A stretch of 64,000 nucleotides of DNA from Trebonia sp963737285 (GCA_963737285.1 CAVTRT010000001.1:558001-622000), one strand, 5' to 3'; positions 1 to 8,619 are shown, numbered from the stretch's first letter. Translations and numbers: made by a program. The notes: generated by a model from the letters alone, not told the origin.

Positions 1-295
1 TCTGGAAGTTGGGCTTGTGCTCGTAGACCGTCAGGCACAACGGCTCACCGCTGTCGTCGTTATTCCGGACGTCGATGCGCTCCACCGTGTCAATGTGCTG
101 GTCGTTGCGGCAGATCTTGTTTGACCCGTGGATGCTCACGGCCGGGCTGGCGGGCCCAGCGGCCTTCGCGACCCCGGTTCCGATGGCCCCGCCGAGCACC
201 ACCACCGCCGCCATCGACACGGCAAGGAACCGCTTCTTCTGAATGAACTGTCCTAGCCGGTCCCATGCGTAACGCCCCGCCCGGTGGATCCGCAC
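1..295 (-). CDS. Secreted small protein, 3' end beyond the window
   Basis: An open frame runs off the left edge. The GTG start at 295-293 is chosen because GGAGGT lies 8 nt upstream. The first ~25 residues are basic (RIHRAGRYAW, then QKKR), followed by a hydrophobic segment (FLAVSMAAVVVLGGAIG) and an Ala-rich stretch, which is a typical Sec signal peptide. The visible mature part contains two Cys (KICRND and EPLCLTVYE) that could form a disulphide. No family is recognised. It is transcribed leftwards from an AT-richer region at about 330-400. Frame and signal peptide are seen; secretion is inferred. Confidence 0.6.
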   Translation of the reverse strand, partial: MRIHRAGRYAWDRLGQFIQKKRFLAVSMAAVVVLGGAIGTGVAKAAGPASPAVSIHGSNKICRNDQHIDTVERIDVRNNDDSGEPLCLTVYEHKPNFQ

Positions 296-681
296 CCGTA
301 CATACCTCCGTGAGTTACCCCGACAGGCTTCGTTGATAGGACAGCCCATGAAGATTATTACGCATAAATACTGACATTCCCGTACTCCAACGGTAATCGC
401 CGGTAACGATTTGGGGGACTTGCGGTGGCTGGGAAAGCCAGGTCAGGATCCGCTTTCGCCAGGACCTCGTTCACCTGTCATGCGAGACGCCCCTCTTGTC
501 CGGGGCAGCACGGCCTCCTGCATGCCAAAGCCAACGGGGCCGGTCCAGTCTCCCGGACCAGCCCCGCCTTCTTCGGCTGCCGCGGCGCCCGCGCGCCGGT
601 TCAGACTCGCGACGCGAGCGAGAACATCTGTGCGGGCCTGCCAGCGCCGAGCAACCTCGTCGAACTCGGAAAGTAAGGCCG
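296..681. other. Intergenic region, no convincing gene
   Basis: About 386 bases separate the left-edge gene from the next gene. The part at 330-400 is AT-rich for this genome and is a likely promoter for the left-edge gene. Short overlapping frames here have no recognisable product, no good ribosome site and atypical composition. Confidence 0.5.
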
Positions 682-3468
682 TCACGGCGCCAGCCAAAGT
701 GAGGAGTTGCTGAAGCTGAACAGGCTGTGATCGCGGACGTACTCGGTGAGGTACAACTGCGCGGCTAGCTGGGCCGTCTGCTCCTCGCGGCCGACGTACA
801 CGTACTCGTTCTTGTCATTGCTGGGGTACTCGCCGTAGGTGCTGCCGTCGGAGTTCTTGGCCTGCATGGCCAGTTCCGCGCCGGCGTGCAGCCCCTCGTA
901 GCTGTCGGCAGTCGCGGCGGTGGGGGTGCCGGTGCCGGTGTCAACGCCGAAGGCGGCGGTCTGCGCGTCGACCAGCGCATACGGGATCTCCTCGCCAAGG
1001 CCCCAGTCGCAGCCCTGCGGGTAGTAGATCGCGGTGGAGTTGGCGCTGAGCGGCGGGTAGACCGTGTCAGTCGTGTCGCCAGCCGGGACCGGGAAGCCCG
1101 ACTCGGGCTTGTACTTGACCGTCGTGTAGGCGTTGTACACCGGCCCGACCAGGGCCGTGGAAGCATCCGGCGCGGACGTGCCAGCCAGCGAGGTCAGCAG
1201 GACGTCCTCCATGTTCTGGTAGATCAGCGAGCTGTAGTCCGGTGCGTAGCGGTTGTGGTTGTACAGGTCGCCGCCGCTCAGCACGTTCGACCCACCGCCG
1301 TTGATCCAGGAAGCCACCGTCGCGCCATTGACCTCGGTGGTGCTCTTGTCGTCGGACGGCTGGGACCACGCGATTATGGCGTCCCTGGCCACGGTGTTCT
1401 GCCAGACGGGGACTAGGGCGTTGCCCGGCATCATCACCGCGGCGAGCTGGGCTGGCATCGGGTTCCAGCTGTCCGGGTCGGAGCCGGTATTGCCAGGCTG
1501 CAGGACGGTCCCGGCCTCGTTCGCGTAAAACTGCGACGGCAGGTCCATGCCCCAGGCGGCCTCGAAGTACACCATCTTGGCCACCTGGGATTGAACCGCA
1601 GGACTCAGGTCCGGCCAGAGCAGCCAGGCGGCCGTGCCGATATAGGTGGAGTCAAGCTGGCTCTCCGTGGTCGCGCCCCAGCCGCTCGACGCGCTCACCG
1701 GCGTATTTACCAGATGGGCGGCCGCGACCTTGCTGATGATCTGGACCGTGAAGCTGGTGGCGGTCGCCGTCGAGACACCGGTACCGGGGTCGGTCGAGTC
1801 TGTCGGCGGGTTGGGGTTGTAGGCACCGGTCGCGATGGAGGTCGCCAGGCTGAAGGCCTCCATGGACAGGCGCCGCACCGAGTCGGTCGTGTTGACGCTG
1901 GCCGCGGCACTAGCCGTCTCGGCCTCGGTGCCCGTCAGGGCGTTGACGTCATTGGGCAATATCTCGCTCTTCATCGGAGCGCCGACGACGGCGGGGTAGA
2001 CCTTGTTCTTCCAGGTTGTCATGGCGTAGCGATTGGCGTTGGTCAAGATGGCCTCGGCTTGCGCGCCATCGGCAGTGGTCAGTGGCGTTGCGCTCGAAAG
2101 TCCGAGCGCGGAGGCCTGCGGCGGGACGACCGTCAGCACCGGTGCCGCGATCCAGCCCTGGACGTCCAGCAGCACGTTCAGGCTGCCCTGCTCGTTACGG
2201 ATGGTGACCTTGCCTTCCGGGCCGACCGGCACGATGGTGGTGGTCGAGACGGAGGAGGCGCCCTTGGACAGGTTCAGTACCGAGGTTGAAGGCGTCGGGT
2301 ATCCGGTGGCGAAGGCCGTGAGGTAGGTCGCCATGGTCGGGCTTAGTCCCGTTACGTGCACGACCACGGCCGCGACGCCCGTTTTCGGCACGCCGCCGAC
2401 GCCGAGCACCGGCACGCTGACCGACGCGTTGGAGCCCACGGGTGCCTTATGGCCGCCCAGCGTGCTGCGGGTGTCGAGGATGCGGGTGGCCCTGGTCGCC
2501 TGGATCCCGGCGTCGGTCGTCACGTCCCCGCCGGAGACCCAGCCAGCGACGTCCACGATCACGTTGGCGTCCGCCGAATGGTTGGTGATCGTGATCGCGC
2601 CAGTGGCGCTGACCGGCAGCAGCGCGAGATTGGCGGTTGTCACGCCGGCCATGAAGTTGACGGCGGCGGCCAGTGGCTGCGACGTGCCACTCGGGTAGGC
2701 CGTCAGGTAGCCGCCTGCGCTGCCTACTGGCACCGCGGTGACGTTGGCGTAGACCGCCGAGACGCCAGTCGCCGGGATCCCGTCGGCGCCCTCGACCCGC
2801 AGCGTCAGGGACTTGCCGTTCCCGAGCGGGGCGTGGTGGCCGCCATTGGTGGTCCGGGTGTCGAGGATGCGTGTCGGCGTCGCCGTCGTGGTCTCGCCGT
2901 TGGTCGCGGTCGCGCTAGACCCGACCCAGCCCACGACGTCGACTATCACGTCGGTCTGGCCGGCGGAGTTGAAGATGCTGATCGTCCCGTCCGAGCCGAT
3001 GGGCACCAGGGCCTGGTTGGCGATTGTCACCGCGCCGCGATAGTTCAGGGTCGATGCTGTTGGCCGGGTGACCCCGGTCGGGAAGAGAGTGAGATAGCCG
3101 GTGCGCGAGGTCTCGTTTACGGCGGTGACGTTGACCAGCACGGCCGATACGCCGGCCCCGGGGACGCCGTCCCCGAGCACCGTCAATCGCATGGTGGCGC
3201 CGGAGCCGAGCTTCCCGTGGTGGCCGCCGGTCGTGGTGCGGGTATCAAGGACGCGCCGCGGCAGCACCTGAGTCAGCATGCCGCTGGACGGGGTCACCGC
3301 TGCCGCTTGCACCGCCGGCCTGGCAGTGCTCGCCGACGCCACCGCCCCTGAGCTCGCCGCGCCCAGCAGGCCCGCGCCGACCGCCAGCGCCAGCCCTATC
3401 GCGGGCCATCGGGTCCTGCGTGATCTGCCTACGGCCTTGCCGCCGTGACTCAGTCGAAACCCTAGCAC
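682..3468 (-). CDS. Secreted protein with three RxLDTR repeats and a C-terminal helical domain
   Basis: A protein of about 928 residues. GTG 3468-3466 is preferred over ATG 3474 because AGGAGG sits 8 nt before the GTG but only 2 nt before the ATG. The N-terminus has twin Arg/Lys and a hydrophobic core (GLALAVGAGLLGAA) ending in an Ala-rich cleavage region. Three related modules of about 120 residues follow (roughly 70-185, 195-315 and 325-445), each opening with R(V/I)LDTR...GGH and closing with (V/L)DVxGW; these are common in actinobacterial surface or secreted proteins. The C-terminal ~480 residues are Trp-, Tyr- and Ala-rich with no repeat. They contain DWGLGEEIPYALVDAQ and look alpha-helical, possibly a carbohydrate-active toroid fold, but no family is assigned. 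A role at the cell surface or on external polymers is inferred. Confidence 0.7.
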   Translation of the reverse strand: MLGFRLSHGGKAVGRSRRTRWPAIGLALAVGAGLLGAASSGAVASASTARPAVQAAAVTPSSGMLTQVLPRRVLDTRTTTGGHHGKLGSGATMRLTVLGDGVPGAGVSAVLVNVTAVNETSRTGYLTLFPTGVTRPTASTLNYRGAVTIANQALVPIGSDGTISIFNSAGQTDVIVDVVGWVGSSATATNGETTTATPTRILDTRTTNGGHHAPLGNGKSLTLRVEGADGIPATGVSAVYANVTAVPVGSAGGYLTAYPSGTSQPLAAAVNFMAGVTTANLALLPVSATGAITITNHSADANVIVDVAGWVSGGDVTTDAGIQATRATRILDTRSTLGGHKAPVGSNASVSVPVLGVGGVPKTGVAAVVVHVTGLSPTMATYLTAFATGYPTPSTSVLNLSKGASSVSTTTIVPVGPEGKVTIRNEQGSLNVLLDVQGWIAAPVLTVVPPQASALGLSSATPLTTADGAQAEAILTNANRYAMTTWKNKVYPAVVGAPMKSEILPNDVNALTGTEAETASAAASVNTTDSVRRLSMEAFSLATSIATGAYNPNPPTDSTDPGTGVSTATATSFTVQIISKVAAAHLVNTPVSASSGWGATTESQLDSTYIGTAAWLLWPDLSPAVQSQVAKMVYFEAAWGMDLPSQFYANEAGTVLQPGNTGSDPDSWNPMPAQLAAVMMPGNALVPVWQNTVARDAIIAWSQPSDDKSTTEVNGATVASWINGGGSNVLSGGDLYNHNRYAPDYSSLIYQNMEDVLLTSLAGTSAPDASTALVGPVYNAYTTVKYKPESGFPVPAGDTTDTVYPPLSANSTAIYYPQGCDWGLGEEIPYALVDAQTAAFGVDTGTGTPTAATADSYEGLHAGAELAMQAKNSDGSTYGEYPSNDKNEYVYVGREEQTAQLAAQLYLTEYVRDHSLFSFSNSSLWLAP

Positions 3469-3773
3469 CTGCATTACCTCCTGCGACTACGTGACTGCAT
3501 AACGAGACTGCGATAGCCATCCCGCATCCTTGGCCCGTCACTGGCCACGGCAGGCAACTGATGTCATCGGGTCCGTCCAGGCCGCGGACGCCGCGATACT
3601 TCGGGGGGTGGGCACCCCCATTGCCATGGCCTCTACTCCGGCCCACACGGTAGCAGCAGAAGGAAAATCATTTAGCGAGACCCGGCACGCCGCCGCCAAC
3701 TGTCGGTCAGTATGTCCTGGTCCCCACCTGGCGTGACCGCTGCCCGCAGTGTCGTAGACTTGTCTAGCAACCT

Positions 3774-3846
3774 GCACTCGTAGCTCAACGGATAGAGCAT
3801 CTGACTACGGATCAGAAGGTTGGGGGTTCGAGTCCCTCCGAGTGCA
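3774..3846 (+). tRNA. tRNA-Arg (anticodon ACG)
   Basis: A 73-nt cloverleaf. The acceptor stem GCACTCG pairs with CGAGTGC, followed by discriminator A. The D-arm is TAGCTCAACGGATAGAGCA. The anticodon stem TCTGA/TCAGA encloses CTACGGA, giving anticodon ACG (CGN arginine, A34 expected as inosine). The T-arm is GGGGGTTCGAGTCCCTCC. CCA is not encoded. A strong hairpin follows within 10 nt. Confidence 0.97.
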
Positions 3847-3853
3847 CAGGTCA

Positions 3854-3883
3854 GAGGCCGGTTCCGATCGCGGAACCGGCCTC
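3854..3883 (+). terminator. Hairpin terminator after tRNA-Arg
   Basis: Arms GAGGCCGGTTCCG and CGGAACCGGCCTC (13 bp, perfect) enclose loop ATCG and are followed by TTG. It sits 7 nt after the tRNA 3' end, so it most likely ends or processes the tRNA transcript. Confidence 0.75.
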
Positions 3884-4048
3884 TTGCATGTCGCGTACGC
3901 CTCGGCGGCCAGCCGGGTCGTGCCTTCGGGGGGCAGGCGCGGGTGCCAGCGCCATCCCGGGCGGCCTGCGCGCCGGAGACGAGCAACCGCGCCTAGGATC
4001 GTACGAAAGCCGCCACCAGCACTGAAAAGCACCAGAAGGAGCATCCTC

Positions 4049-5176
4049 ATGTCGGACGCACGTCCACCGTTCCGCGCCGATCACGTCGGCAGCCTGCTGC
4101 GACCGCCGGAAGTGCTCCAGGCGCGAGACGACCTTGCCGCTGGCGTGATCAACCTACGGCAGCTCAAGGAGATCGAGGACGCCGCCATCCAGACGATCAT
4201 CGCCAAGCAGCGCGAGACCGGCCTGAAGACCGCCACGGACGGCGAACTGCGCCGCGAGTCCTGGCACATGGACTTCATCTACCAGCTCGGCGGCATCACC
4301 AAGGTCCAGGACGACACCATCAAGGTGGCCTTCCACAACAAGGACAAGGGCTTCGAGTGGGCTCCGCCGTCGGCGCACGTGACCGCCCCGGTCACGTTGC
4401 AGCACACCATCTTCGAGGACGCCTTCACCTTCGTGCGGGACAACGCGAACCCGGCGCAGACCGCGAAGATCACGATCCCCAGCCCGAGCATGGTCCACTA
4501 CCGCGGCGGCCGCGAGGCGATCGACAAGTCCGTCTACCCGGACCTGCAGCAGTTCTGGGATGACCTGGCCAAGGCCTACGCCGAAGAGATCCGGCGCCTG
4601 TACGACCTCGGGGCTCGCTACATCCAGCTCGACGACACGTCCATGGCCTACGTCAACGACCCGAAGCAGCGCGAGCACGTCGCGGCCATCGGCGGTGACC
4701 CGAACCACCAGCACGAGACCTACATCGCCACGATGAACAAGGCACTGGCGAACCGCCCGGCCGACCTTACGGTCACCGTGCACACCTGCCGTGGCAACAA
4801 CCAGTCGATGTGGGCGGCCGAGGGCAGCTATGACTTCGTCGCGGACTCGCTGTTCAACGGCCTGAACGTAGACGGCTTTTTCTGCGAGTGGGACGACGAG
4901 CGCTCCGGCGGCTTCGAGCCGCTGCGCTACCTGCCCAAGGGCAAGCGCGTTGTCCTCGGCGTCATGACCACCAAGAAGGGCGAACTGGAGTCCAAGGACT
5001 ACCTCAAGCGCCGCGTCGAGGAGGCCGCGAAGTACACGGACGTCAACCAGCTCTGCATCTCAGGCCAGTGCGGGTTCTCCTCCACCAAGGAAGGCAACGA
5101 CCTCACCCAGGACCAGCAGTGGGCGAAGCTCGCCCTTCTGGTGGAGACCGCCGGGGAAATCTGGGCCGACGCCTAA
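4049..5176 (+). CDS. MetE-like (cobalamin-independent methionine synthase family) methyltransferase
   Basis: A protein of 375 residues, about half the length of full MetE, matching the family of stand-alone C-terminal catalytic barrels (COG0620). ATG 4049 is chosen because AGAAGGAG lies just upstream; an in-frame extension into the tRNA is ignored. The start reads RADHVGSLLRP, as in the family. Expected zinc/thiol ligands are visible in order: HTC in VHTCRGNN, E in FFCEWDDE, and C in SGQCGFSS. It probably transfers a methyl group to a thiol such as homocysteine, but the donor for this short form is not known. It stands alone between the tRNA terminator and its own terminator; no riboswitch is visible upstream. 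Confidence 0.85.
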   Translation: MSDARPPFRADHVGSLLRPPEVLQARDDLAAGVINLRQLKEIEDAAIQTIIAKQRETGLKTATDGELRRESWHMDFIYQLGGITKVQDDTIKVAFHNKDKGFEWAPPSAHVTAPVTLQHTIFEDAFTFVRDNANPAQTAKITIPSPSMVHYRGGREAIDKSVYPDLQQFWDDLAKAYAEEIRRLYDLGARYIQLDDTSMAYVNDPKQREHVAAIGGDPNHQHETYIATMNKALANRPADLTVTVHTCRGNNQSMWAAEGSYDFVADSLFNGLNVDGFFCEWDDERSGGFEPLRYLPKGKRVVLGVMTTKKGELESKDYLKRRVEEAAKYTDVNQLCISGQCGFSSTKEGNDLTQDQQWAKLALLVETAGEIWADA

Positions 5177-5194
5177 TCTTCCGCCATCACAGAA

Positions 5195-5230
5195 CGGGAG
5201 GGGGCCAGTCGCTCGACAGGCCCCCTCCCG
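5195..5230 (+). terminator. Terminator of the MetE-like gene
   Basis: Arms CGGGAGGGGGCC and GGCCCCCTCCCG (12 bp) enclose a 12-nt loop, beginning 18 nt after the stop codon. Confidence 0.7.
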
Positions 5231-5283
5231 GCTGAAACGGGGAAAGCATTGCCCGGGCGTTGGTTGCCTGCCACGATTGTGCT

Positions 5284-5910
5284 ATGACGGGATCAGCCGC
5301 ATCGAAGCGCGTCGCCCTCGCAGTTTCGTTCGCCGTGCAGGCGGCCATGATCGCAGGCGTCCTCGGCCTCCCAGCGCTGAAGTCCGCGTCTCCGGTGGGG
5401 GGAGTAAGCTTCGCCTCGCCGTCGCCGGTGCCTTCGCCAATGACGCTGCCCGTTCTCATACCCGATACGCTGATGTACCCGGTTTTCCAGACGAGGCTCT
5501 CGCTCACGGTGAAGGTCGCAGGCATCGGTTATCCCGTGGTCCTTCCCCAGGGAGGGGGACCTCCGCAGCGACCGATCGTTGTTCCTCCAGGCAAGGACGA
5601 GCAGGTCAACGTCACGGTCACCAACCCAGGGCCGGCCTCCGCGTCCAACGTCTGGTTCGCCGTCGTCCCGGCGTCCCGTCTGGTCGGTCCGTCCAGCCGG
5701 CCGGGTACCTCCCTGGAACACACGTCTTACGTGATGTCCGAGGTCAGCGAGCTGCCGTCTGGGACGAGCAATTTCACGTTCACCGTGCCCGCAGCAGACC
5801 TGCAGCGCGGCAGCCTGCCAGTCATCGTCATGGGCGCGCAGGAGGGCAGTAACCAGGTCACGTACGGCATCGCGCGGCTGGTCATCGGCGAGTCGTCCGC
5901 TAACGGGTAA
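5284..5910 (+). CDS. Small secreted protein of unknown function
   Basis: About 208 residues from ATG 5284; a TTG 24 nt upstream is an alternative start. Residues 1-35 form a signal peptide (SKRVALAVSFAVQAAMIAGVLGLPAL), followed by a Pro/Ser-rich segment. The rest is beta-rich, with VNVTVTNPGPASASNVWF, reminiscent of CARDB/DUF11-type extracellular beta-sandwiches; this assignment is weak. No catalytic motif is visible. It sits between two strong terminators and is therefore probably a single-gene transcript. Confidence 0.6.
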   Translation: MTGSAASKRVALAVSFAVQAAMIAGVLGLPALKSASPVGGVSFASPSPVPSPMTLPVLIPDTLMYPVFQTRLSLTVKVAGIGYPVVLPQGGGPPQRPIVVPPGKDEQVNVTVTNPGPASASNVWFAVVPASRLVGPSSRPGTSLEHTSYVMSEVSELPSGTSNFTFTVPAADLQRGSLPVIVMGAQEGSNQVTYGIARLVIGESSANG

Positions 5911-5923
5911 GGCCGCGAAGGCT

Positions 5924-5971
5924 CCTGCTCCGGCTCGCGCGGGCGTGCGCGTCCGCGCGAGCCGGAGCAGG
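5924..5971. terminator. Bidirectional terminator between convergent genes
   Basis: A perfect 19-bp stem starts with CCTGCTCCGG on the left and ends with CCGGAGCAGG on the right, with a 10-nt loop. It lies between the stop codons of the secreted protein (5910) and the amidohydrolase (6003), and can serve both. Confidence 0.75.
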
Positions 5972-6002
5972 CTGAATCTCGTTCCCGCAGGACGGGAACG
6001 TG

Positions 6003-7466
6003 TCAGTCGTCTTCCTTCCAGGCCGAGACGTCCTCGCGGTAGGTGTACGGGTTGGAGAGGGTCTCGTGCTCGGCGATCTCCGGGTGCATGCCCTTGTCCC
6101 ACTCCCCGGGTCCGTGCTCGGCCTGCAGGTACTCCAGCGTGGACTCGATTGCCCGCCGGGCGGCCGCGAGGTCGACGCCGACCAGCTTGTGGCCGAACTT
6201 GACGACCTTGCCGTTCACGATGACGGTGTGCACGTCGCCCCGGCCCGCCTGGAAGACGACGTGGCCGTAGGGGTGCAGGATCGGGAAGCTGACCGGCGAG
6301 TCATCGTTCTTGACCAGCACGATGTCGGCCTTCTTGCCAACCTCGATGCTGCCGACGACCGAGTCCAGCCCGATGGCCTTCGCGCCGCCCCGGGTGCCGT
6401 AGTCGACGACGTCCTCGGCGCGCAGGATGTGGCTGGTGACGCCGACGCCCTTGGCGTGCGCCTCGAAGTGCTCCATGGCACGGTCGGCGTTGAGCGTGGC
6501 GCGCATCGCGCTGAAGATGTCACCGCTCCACCAGACGCTAGTGTCCTGCGACAGCGACACCGGGATGCCGTACTTGCGCAGCTTCCAGGTGGGCGAGTAG
6601 CCCTGTCCGGCGTTGCACTCGCTTTCCGTCGAGATGGAGGCGAAGCCGCCGGTCGCGGCGATCTTGTGGTAGGAGTCCGGGGACAGCGTCGCCGCGTGCA
6701 CGTAGATCGTGCCCGGGGTCATGTACCCGCCGTCGTACATCTGGTTGATGCCGACGTCGCTGGTCACGTTGTAGACGCCGGCGTGCGTGGTGACCGAGAC
6801 GCCGAGGTCGCGGGCCACGTCGAACGCGGCCTTCTCCGGGAAGCCCTCGATGCCAGGGACGTCAACGGCGAGCTGGAAGCCGAGCATGTCGCCCTTGCCG
6901 TCGATGCGGCGGTTGTAGAAGTCGCGGAACTTCGGAGTCGTCGCCCACTCCCACGCGCCCTGGTGGATGTTGCCGTAGGCGAGCACGAACCGGCCCGGCA
7001 CTGCCTCGAAGGCGTCGACGGCCGCGTCGGCGTGCTCGGTGGTCTTCAGGCCGTGGGACCAGTCCACCGTGGTGGTGACGCCAGAGTCAATGGACTCGAT
7101 CGCCGCCAGCAGGTTGCCGGCGTAAATGTCCTGCGGGCGGAACTTCTTGCCCCATTCCAGGTAGTAGTAGACGAAGTACTGGGTCAGGGTCCAGTCGGCC
7201 CCGTACCCGCGCATCGCGGTCTGCCACATGTGCCGGTGGGTGTCGATCATGCCGGGCATGATGATGCCGCCCGTGGCATCAATCTCCGCGGTGCCGTCCG
7301 GCACCGTCAGGTTCACACCGATAGCGGCGATCGTCTCACCGCTGATCAGCACGTCCGCGCCCGCCAGGATCGTGTGCGTGTCGTCCATCGTGAGCACGCG
7401 TCCGTTCCGGAGCGCAACCGGCTGGCCCGGCTGCGGTGCCGCTGTTTCGGGGAACGCTGCTGTCAT
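6003..7466 (-). CDS. Amidohydrolase (TrzA/cytosine-deaminase-like)
   Basis: A protein of 487 residues. ATG 7466 is supported by GGAGG 7 nt upstream. An N-terminal beta-sandwich segment (RNGRVLTMDDTHTILAGADVLI) precedes the metal motif DTHRHMW (His77, His79); further metal-ligand candidates are TTHAG, VHAATLS and SQDTS. The C-terminus returns to the sandwich (GKKADIVLVKNDD). The family deaminates or hydrolyses heterocycles or S-adenosylhomocysteine-like compounds; the substrate is unknown. It is divergent from iclR. A candidate promoter has TTGACA at 7563-7558 and GACAAT at 7542-7537 on the minus strand. The 7493-7517 operator lies just downstream of the expected start, which suggests repression by IclR together with the 8620 operon. 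No acyl-CoA or ring-cleavage role is evident from its sequence. Confidence 0.85.
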   Translation of the reverse strand: MTAAFPETAAPQPGQPVALRNGRVLTMDDTHTILAGADVLISGETIAAIGVNLTVPDGTAEIDATGGIIMPGMIDTHRHMWQTAMRGYGADWTLTQYFVYYYLEWGKKFRPQDIYAGNLLAAIESIDSGVTTTVDWSHGLKTTEHADAAVDAFEAVPGRFVLAYGNIHQGAWEWATTPKFRDFYNRRIDGKGDMLGFQLAVDVPGIEGFPEKAAFDVARDLGVSVTTHAGVYNVTSDVGINQMYDGGYMTPGTIYVHAATLSPDSYHKIAATGGFASISTESECNAGQGYSPTWKLRKYGIPVSLSQDTSVWWSGDIFSAMRATLNADRAMEHFEAHAKGVGVTSHILRAEDVVDYGTRGGAKAIGLDSVVGSIEVGKKADIVLVKNDDSPVSFPILHPYGHVVFQAGRGDVHTVIVNGKVVKFGHKLVGVDLAAARRAIESTLEYLQAEHGPGEWDKGMHPEIAEHETLSNPYTYREDVSAWKEDD

Positions 7467-7492
7467 GGGAATCCTCCACTTTGAGGAGTTTG

Positions 7493-7517
7493 CGGACAAA
7501 CGTCCGGATATCGGTCG
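7493..7517. promoter_or_regulatory. Candidate IclR operator upstream of the amidohydrolase
   Basis: Half-sites CGGAC (7493), CGTCCG (7501-7506) and CGGTC (7512), with 5-nt spacing between the last two. The same three-part layout occurs at 8567-8592 before the CoA-transferase operon. The shared sequence is seen; IclR binding is inferred. Confidence 0.55.
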
Positions 7518-7601
7518 CCAGAGGCTTGATCGGAACATTGTCGCGGAATCGGCGCCCTGTCAAGTGCCGTGAGCAACCGCCCACGCCTGGTTGATGCAGA
7601 C

Positions 7602-7620
7602 TTGTCCGGCATGCGGACAA
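7602..7620. promoter_or_regulatory. Candidate IclR operator upstream of iclR
   Basis: A perfect 7-5-7 inverted repeat, TTGTCCG-GCATG-CGGACAA, lies 55 bp before the regulator's start codon. Spacing and half-site match the CCGTCCG-N5-CGGACGG copy at 8574-8592. Its position suggests autoregulation. Confidence 0.6.
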
Positions 7621-7674
7621 CTGGTCATGGACGCGCTACAGTGCCAGGAATGCTGACAGTGGGAGAGGTGCGTA

Positions 7675-8487
7675 GTGGCTCGTCGGGACAGCAGCCCTGA
7701 CTTCATCGAGGCAATCGCGCGCGGCCTCGACGTGATCCGGGTCTTCGGGGCCGGGCAGCCGGTGATGTCGCTGGCCGCCGTGGCCACGGCGAGCGACCTG
7801 CCGCGGCCGACCGCGCGGCGGATCCTCCTCACCCTTGAGCAACTCGGCTACATGCGCCAGGTTGCCGCCGGCTTCGAGCTGACGCCCCGGGTGCTTGACC
7901 TGGGCATGTCCTACGTACTGTCGCGTGGCCTGTGGGAGATCGCCCGGCCGCACATGGAGCAACTTGTCGCACGGACCCGTGAGTCCTCCTCGATCGCCCA
8001 GCTGGACGGCTCGGACATCGTGTACGTGGCCCGGGTCGCCGTGCCCAAGATCGTGGCCCTGCGAGTGACGATCGGCACTCGCTTCCCGGCGATGCAGACC
8101 TCGCTGGGCAAGGTGCTGCTCGCGGCGCTGACGCCTGCCCAGGCCGAGGAGGTGCTCGCTGAGCCCAGCAGGTCCGGCATCATGCCGCCCTGGCGGTCCG
8201 ACGCCGCCGAGCGCGACGCCGCGCTGCGGGAGGTCCGCGCCCGGGGCTGGGCGTTGACCGACGGGGAGCTCGCGGCAGCCATCCGGTCCGTTGCCGTGCC
8301 GCTGCGAGACGGGGATGGCAAGGTCATCGCCGCCCTGAACGTCAACTCCCACTCAGCAGAGACGTCCCTTGACAAGCTAACGGGCGAGTACCTGCCGCTG
8401 CTGCTCGCGACGGCAGGTGCGATCAGCAGCGACTGGGCGGCGTGCCATGCTGTTCCGCAGGTGACGGTCGGCACGGAACTGTCCTGA
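7675..8487 (+). CDS. IclR-family transcriptional regulator
   Basis: A protein of 270 residues starting at GTG 7675, with GGGAGAGG upstream. The N-terminal winged helix (about 10-70) reads ALDVIRVFGAGQPVMSLAAVA...PRPTARRILLTLEQLGYMR. The C-terminal IclR effector domain (about 85-255) includes GTRFPAMQTSLGKVLLAAL and ALNVNSHSA, both typical. It lies between two transcription units that carry the same half-site array, so it very likely controls both and itself. The effector is unknown, perhaps an aromatic acid or a ring-cleavage product, by analogy with PcaR/PobR-type members. Confidence 0.92.
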   Translation: MARRDSSPDFIEAIARGLDVIRVFGAGQPVMSLAAVATASDLPRPTARRILLTLEQLGYMRQVAAGFELTPRVLDLGMSYVLSRGLWEIARPHMEQLVARTRESSSIAQLDGSDIVYVARVAVPKIVALRVTIGTRFPAMQTSLGKVLLAALTPAQAEEVLAEPSRSGIMPPWRSDAAERDAALREVRARGWALTDGELAAAIRSVAVPLRDGDGKVIAALNVNSHSAETSLDKLTGEYLPLLLATAGAISSDWAACHAVPQVTVGTELS

Positions 8488-8529
8488 GAGCGCGGAGGGT
8501 GGCCCTGGCTTGGTGGAGCCAGGCAATGC

Positions 8530-8559
8530 TTGACAGCCGCCCGGGCGAGTTACCATACT
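8530..8559 (+). promoter_or_regulatory. Candidate promoter of the CoA-transferase/LigAB operon
   Basis: A -35 box TTGACA (8530-8535), an 18-nt spacer and a -10 box CATACT (8554-8559). The expected start lies next to the operator at 8567-8592, which is repressor geometry. Confidence 0.5.
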
Positions 8560-8566
8560 CGGCAGG

Positions 8567-8592
8567 CGGACAACCGTCCGTTATGCGGACGG
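8567..8592. promoter_or_regulatory. Candidate IclR operator before the CoA-transferase operon
   Basis: CGGAC (8567) and CCGTCCG-TTATG-CGGACGG (8574-8592) form alternating half-sites. The array matches the amidohydrolase promoter array almost base for base except in the 5-nt spacer. It sits immediately after the -10 box. Confidence 0.6.
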
Positions 8593-8619
8593 TGTGAACG
8601 ATAGAGGGGTATAAGGAAA

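Noticed and set aside
411..713. Several short overlapping frames at 411-713
   Set aside because: Mutually overlapping in different frames on both strands with no start signal or motif.
2356..3351. Plus-strand frame opposite the RxLDTR repeat gene
   Set aside because: Composition (His, Arg, Gly, Asp) is typical of an antisense shadow; no recognisable domain.
3842..4048. N-terminal extension of the MetE-like protein into the tRNA region
   Set aside because: It would begin in the tRNA gene and read through its terminator; ATG 4049 has a good ribosome site and a family-typical start.
6000..7484. Long plus-strand frame of 494 codons opposite the amidohydrolase gene
   Set aside because: It is the antisense shadow of a clear amidohydrolase; the translation is rich in Arg, Val and Asp with no family motif and no ribosome site.
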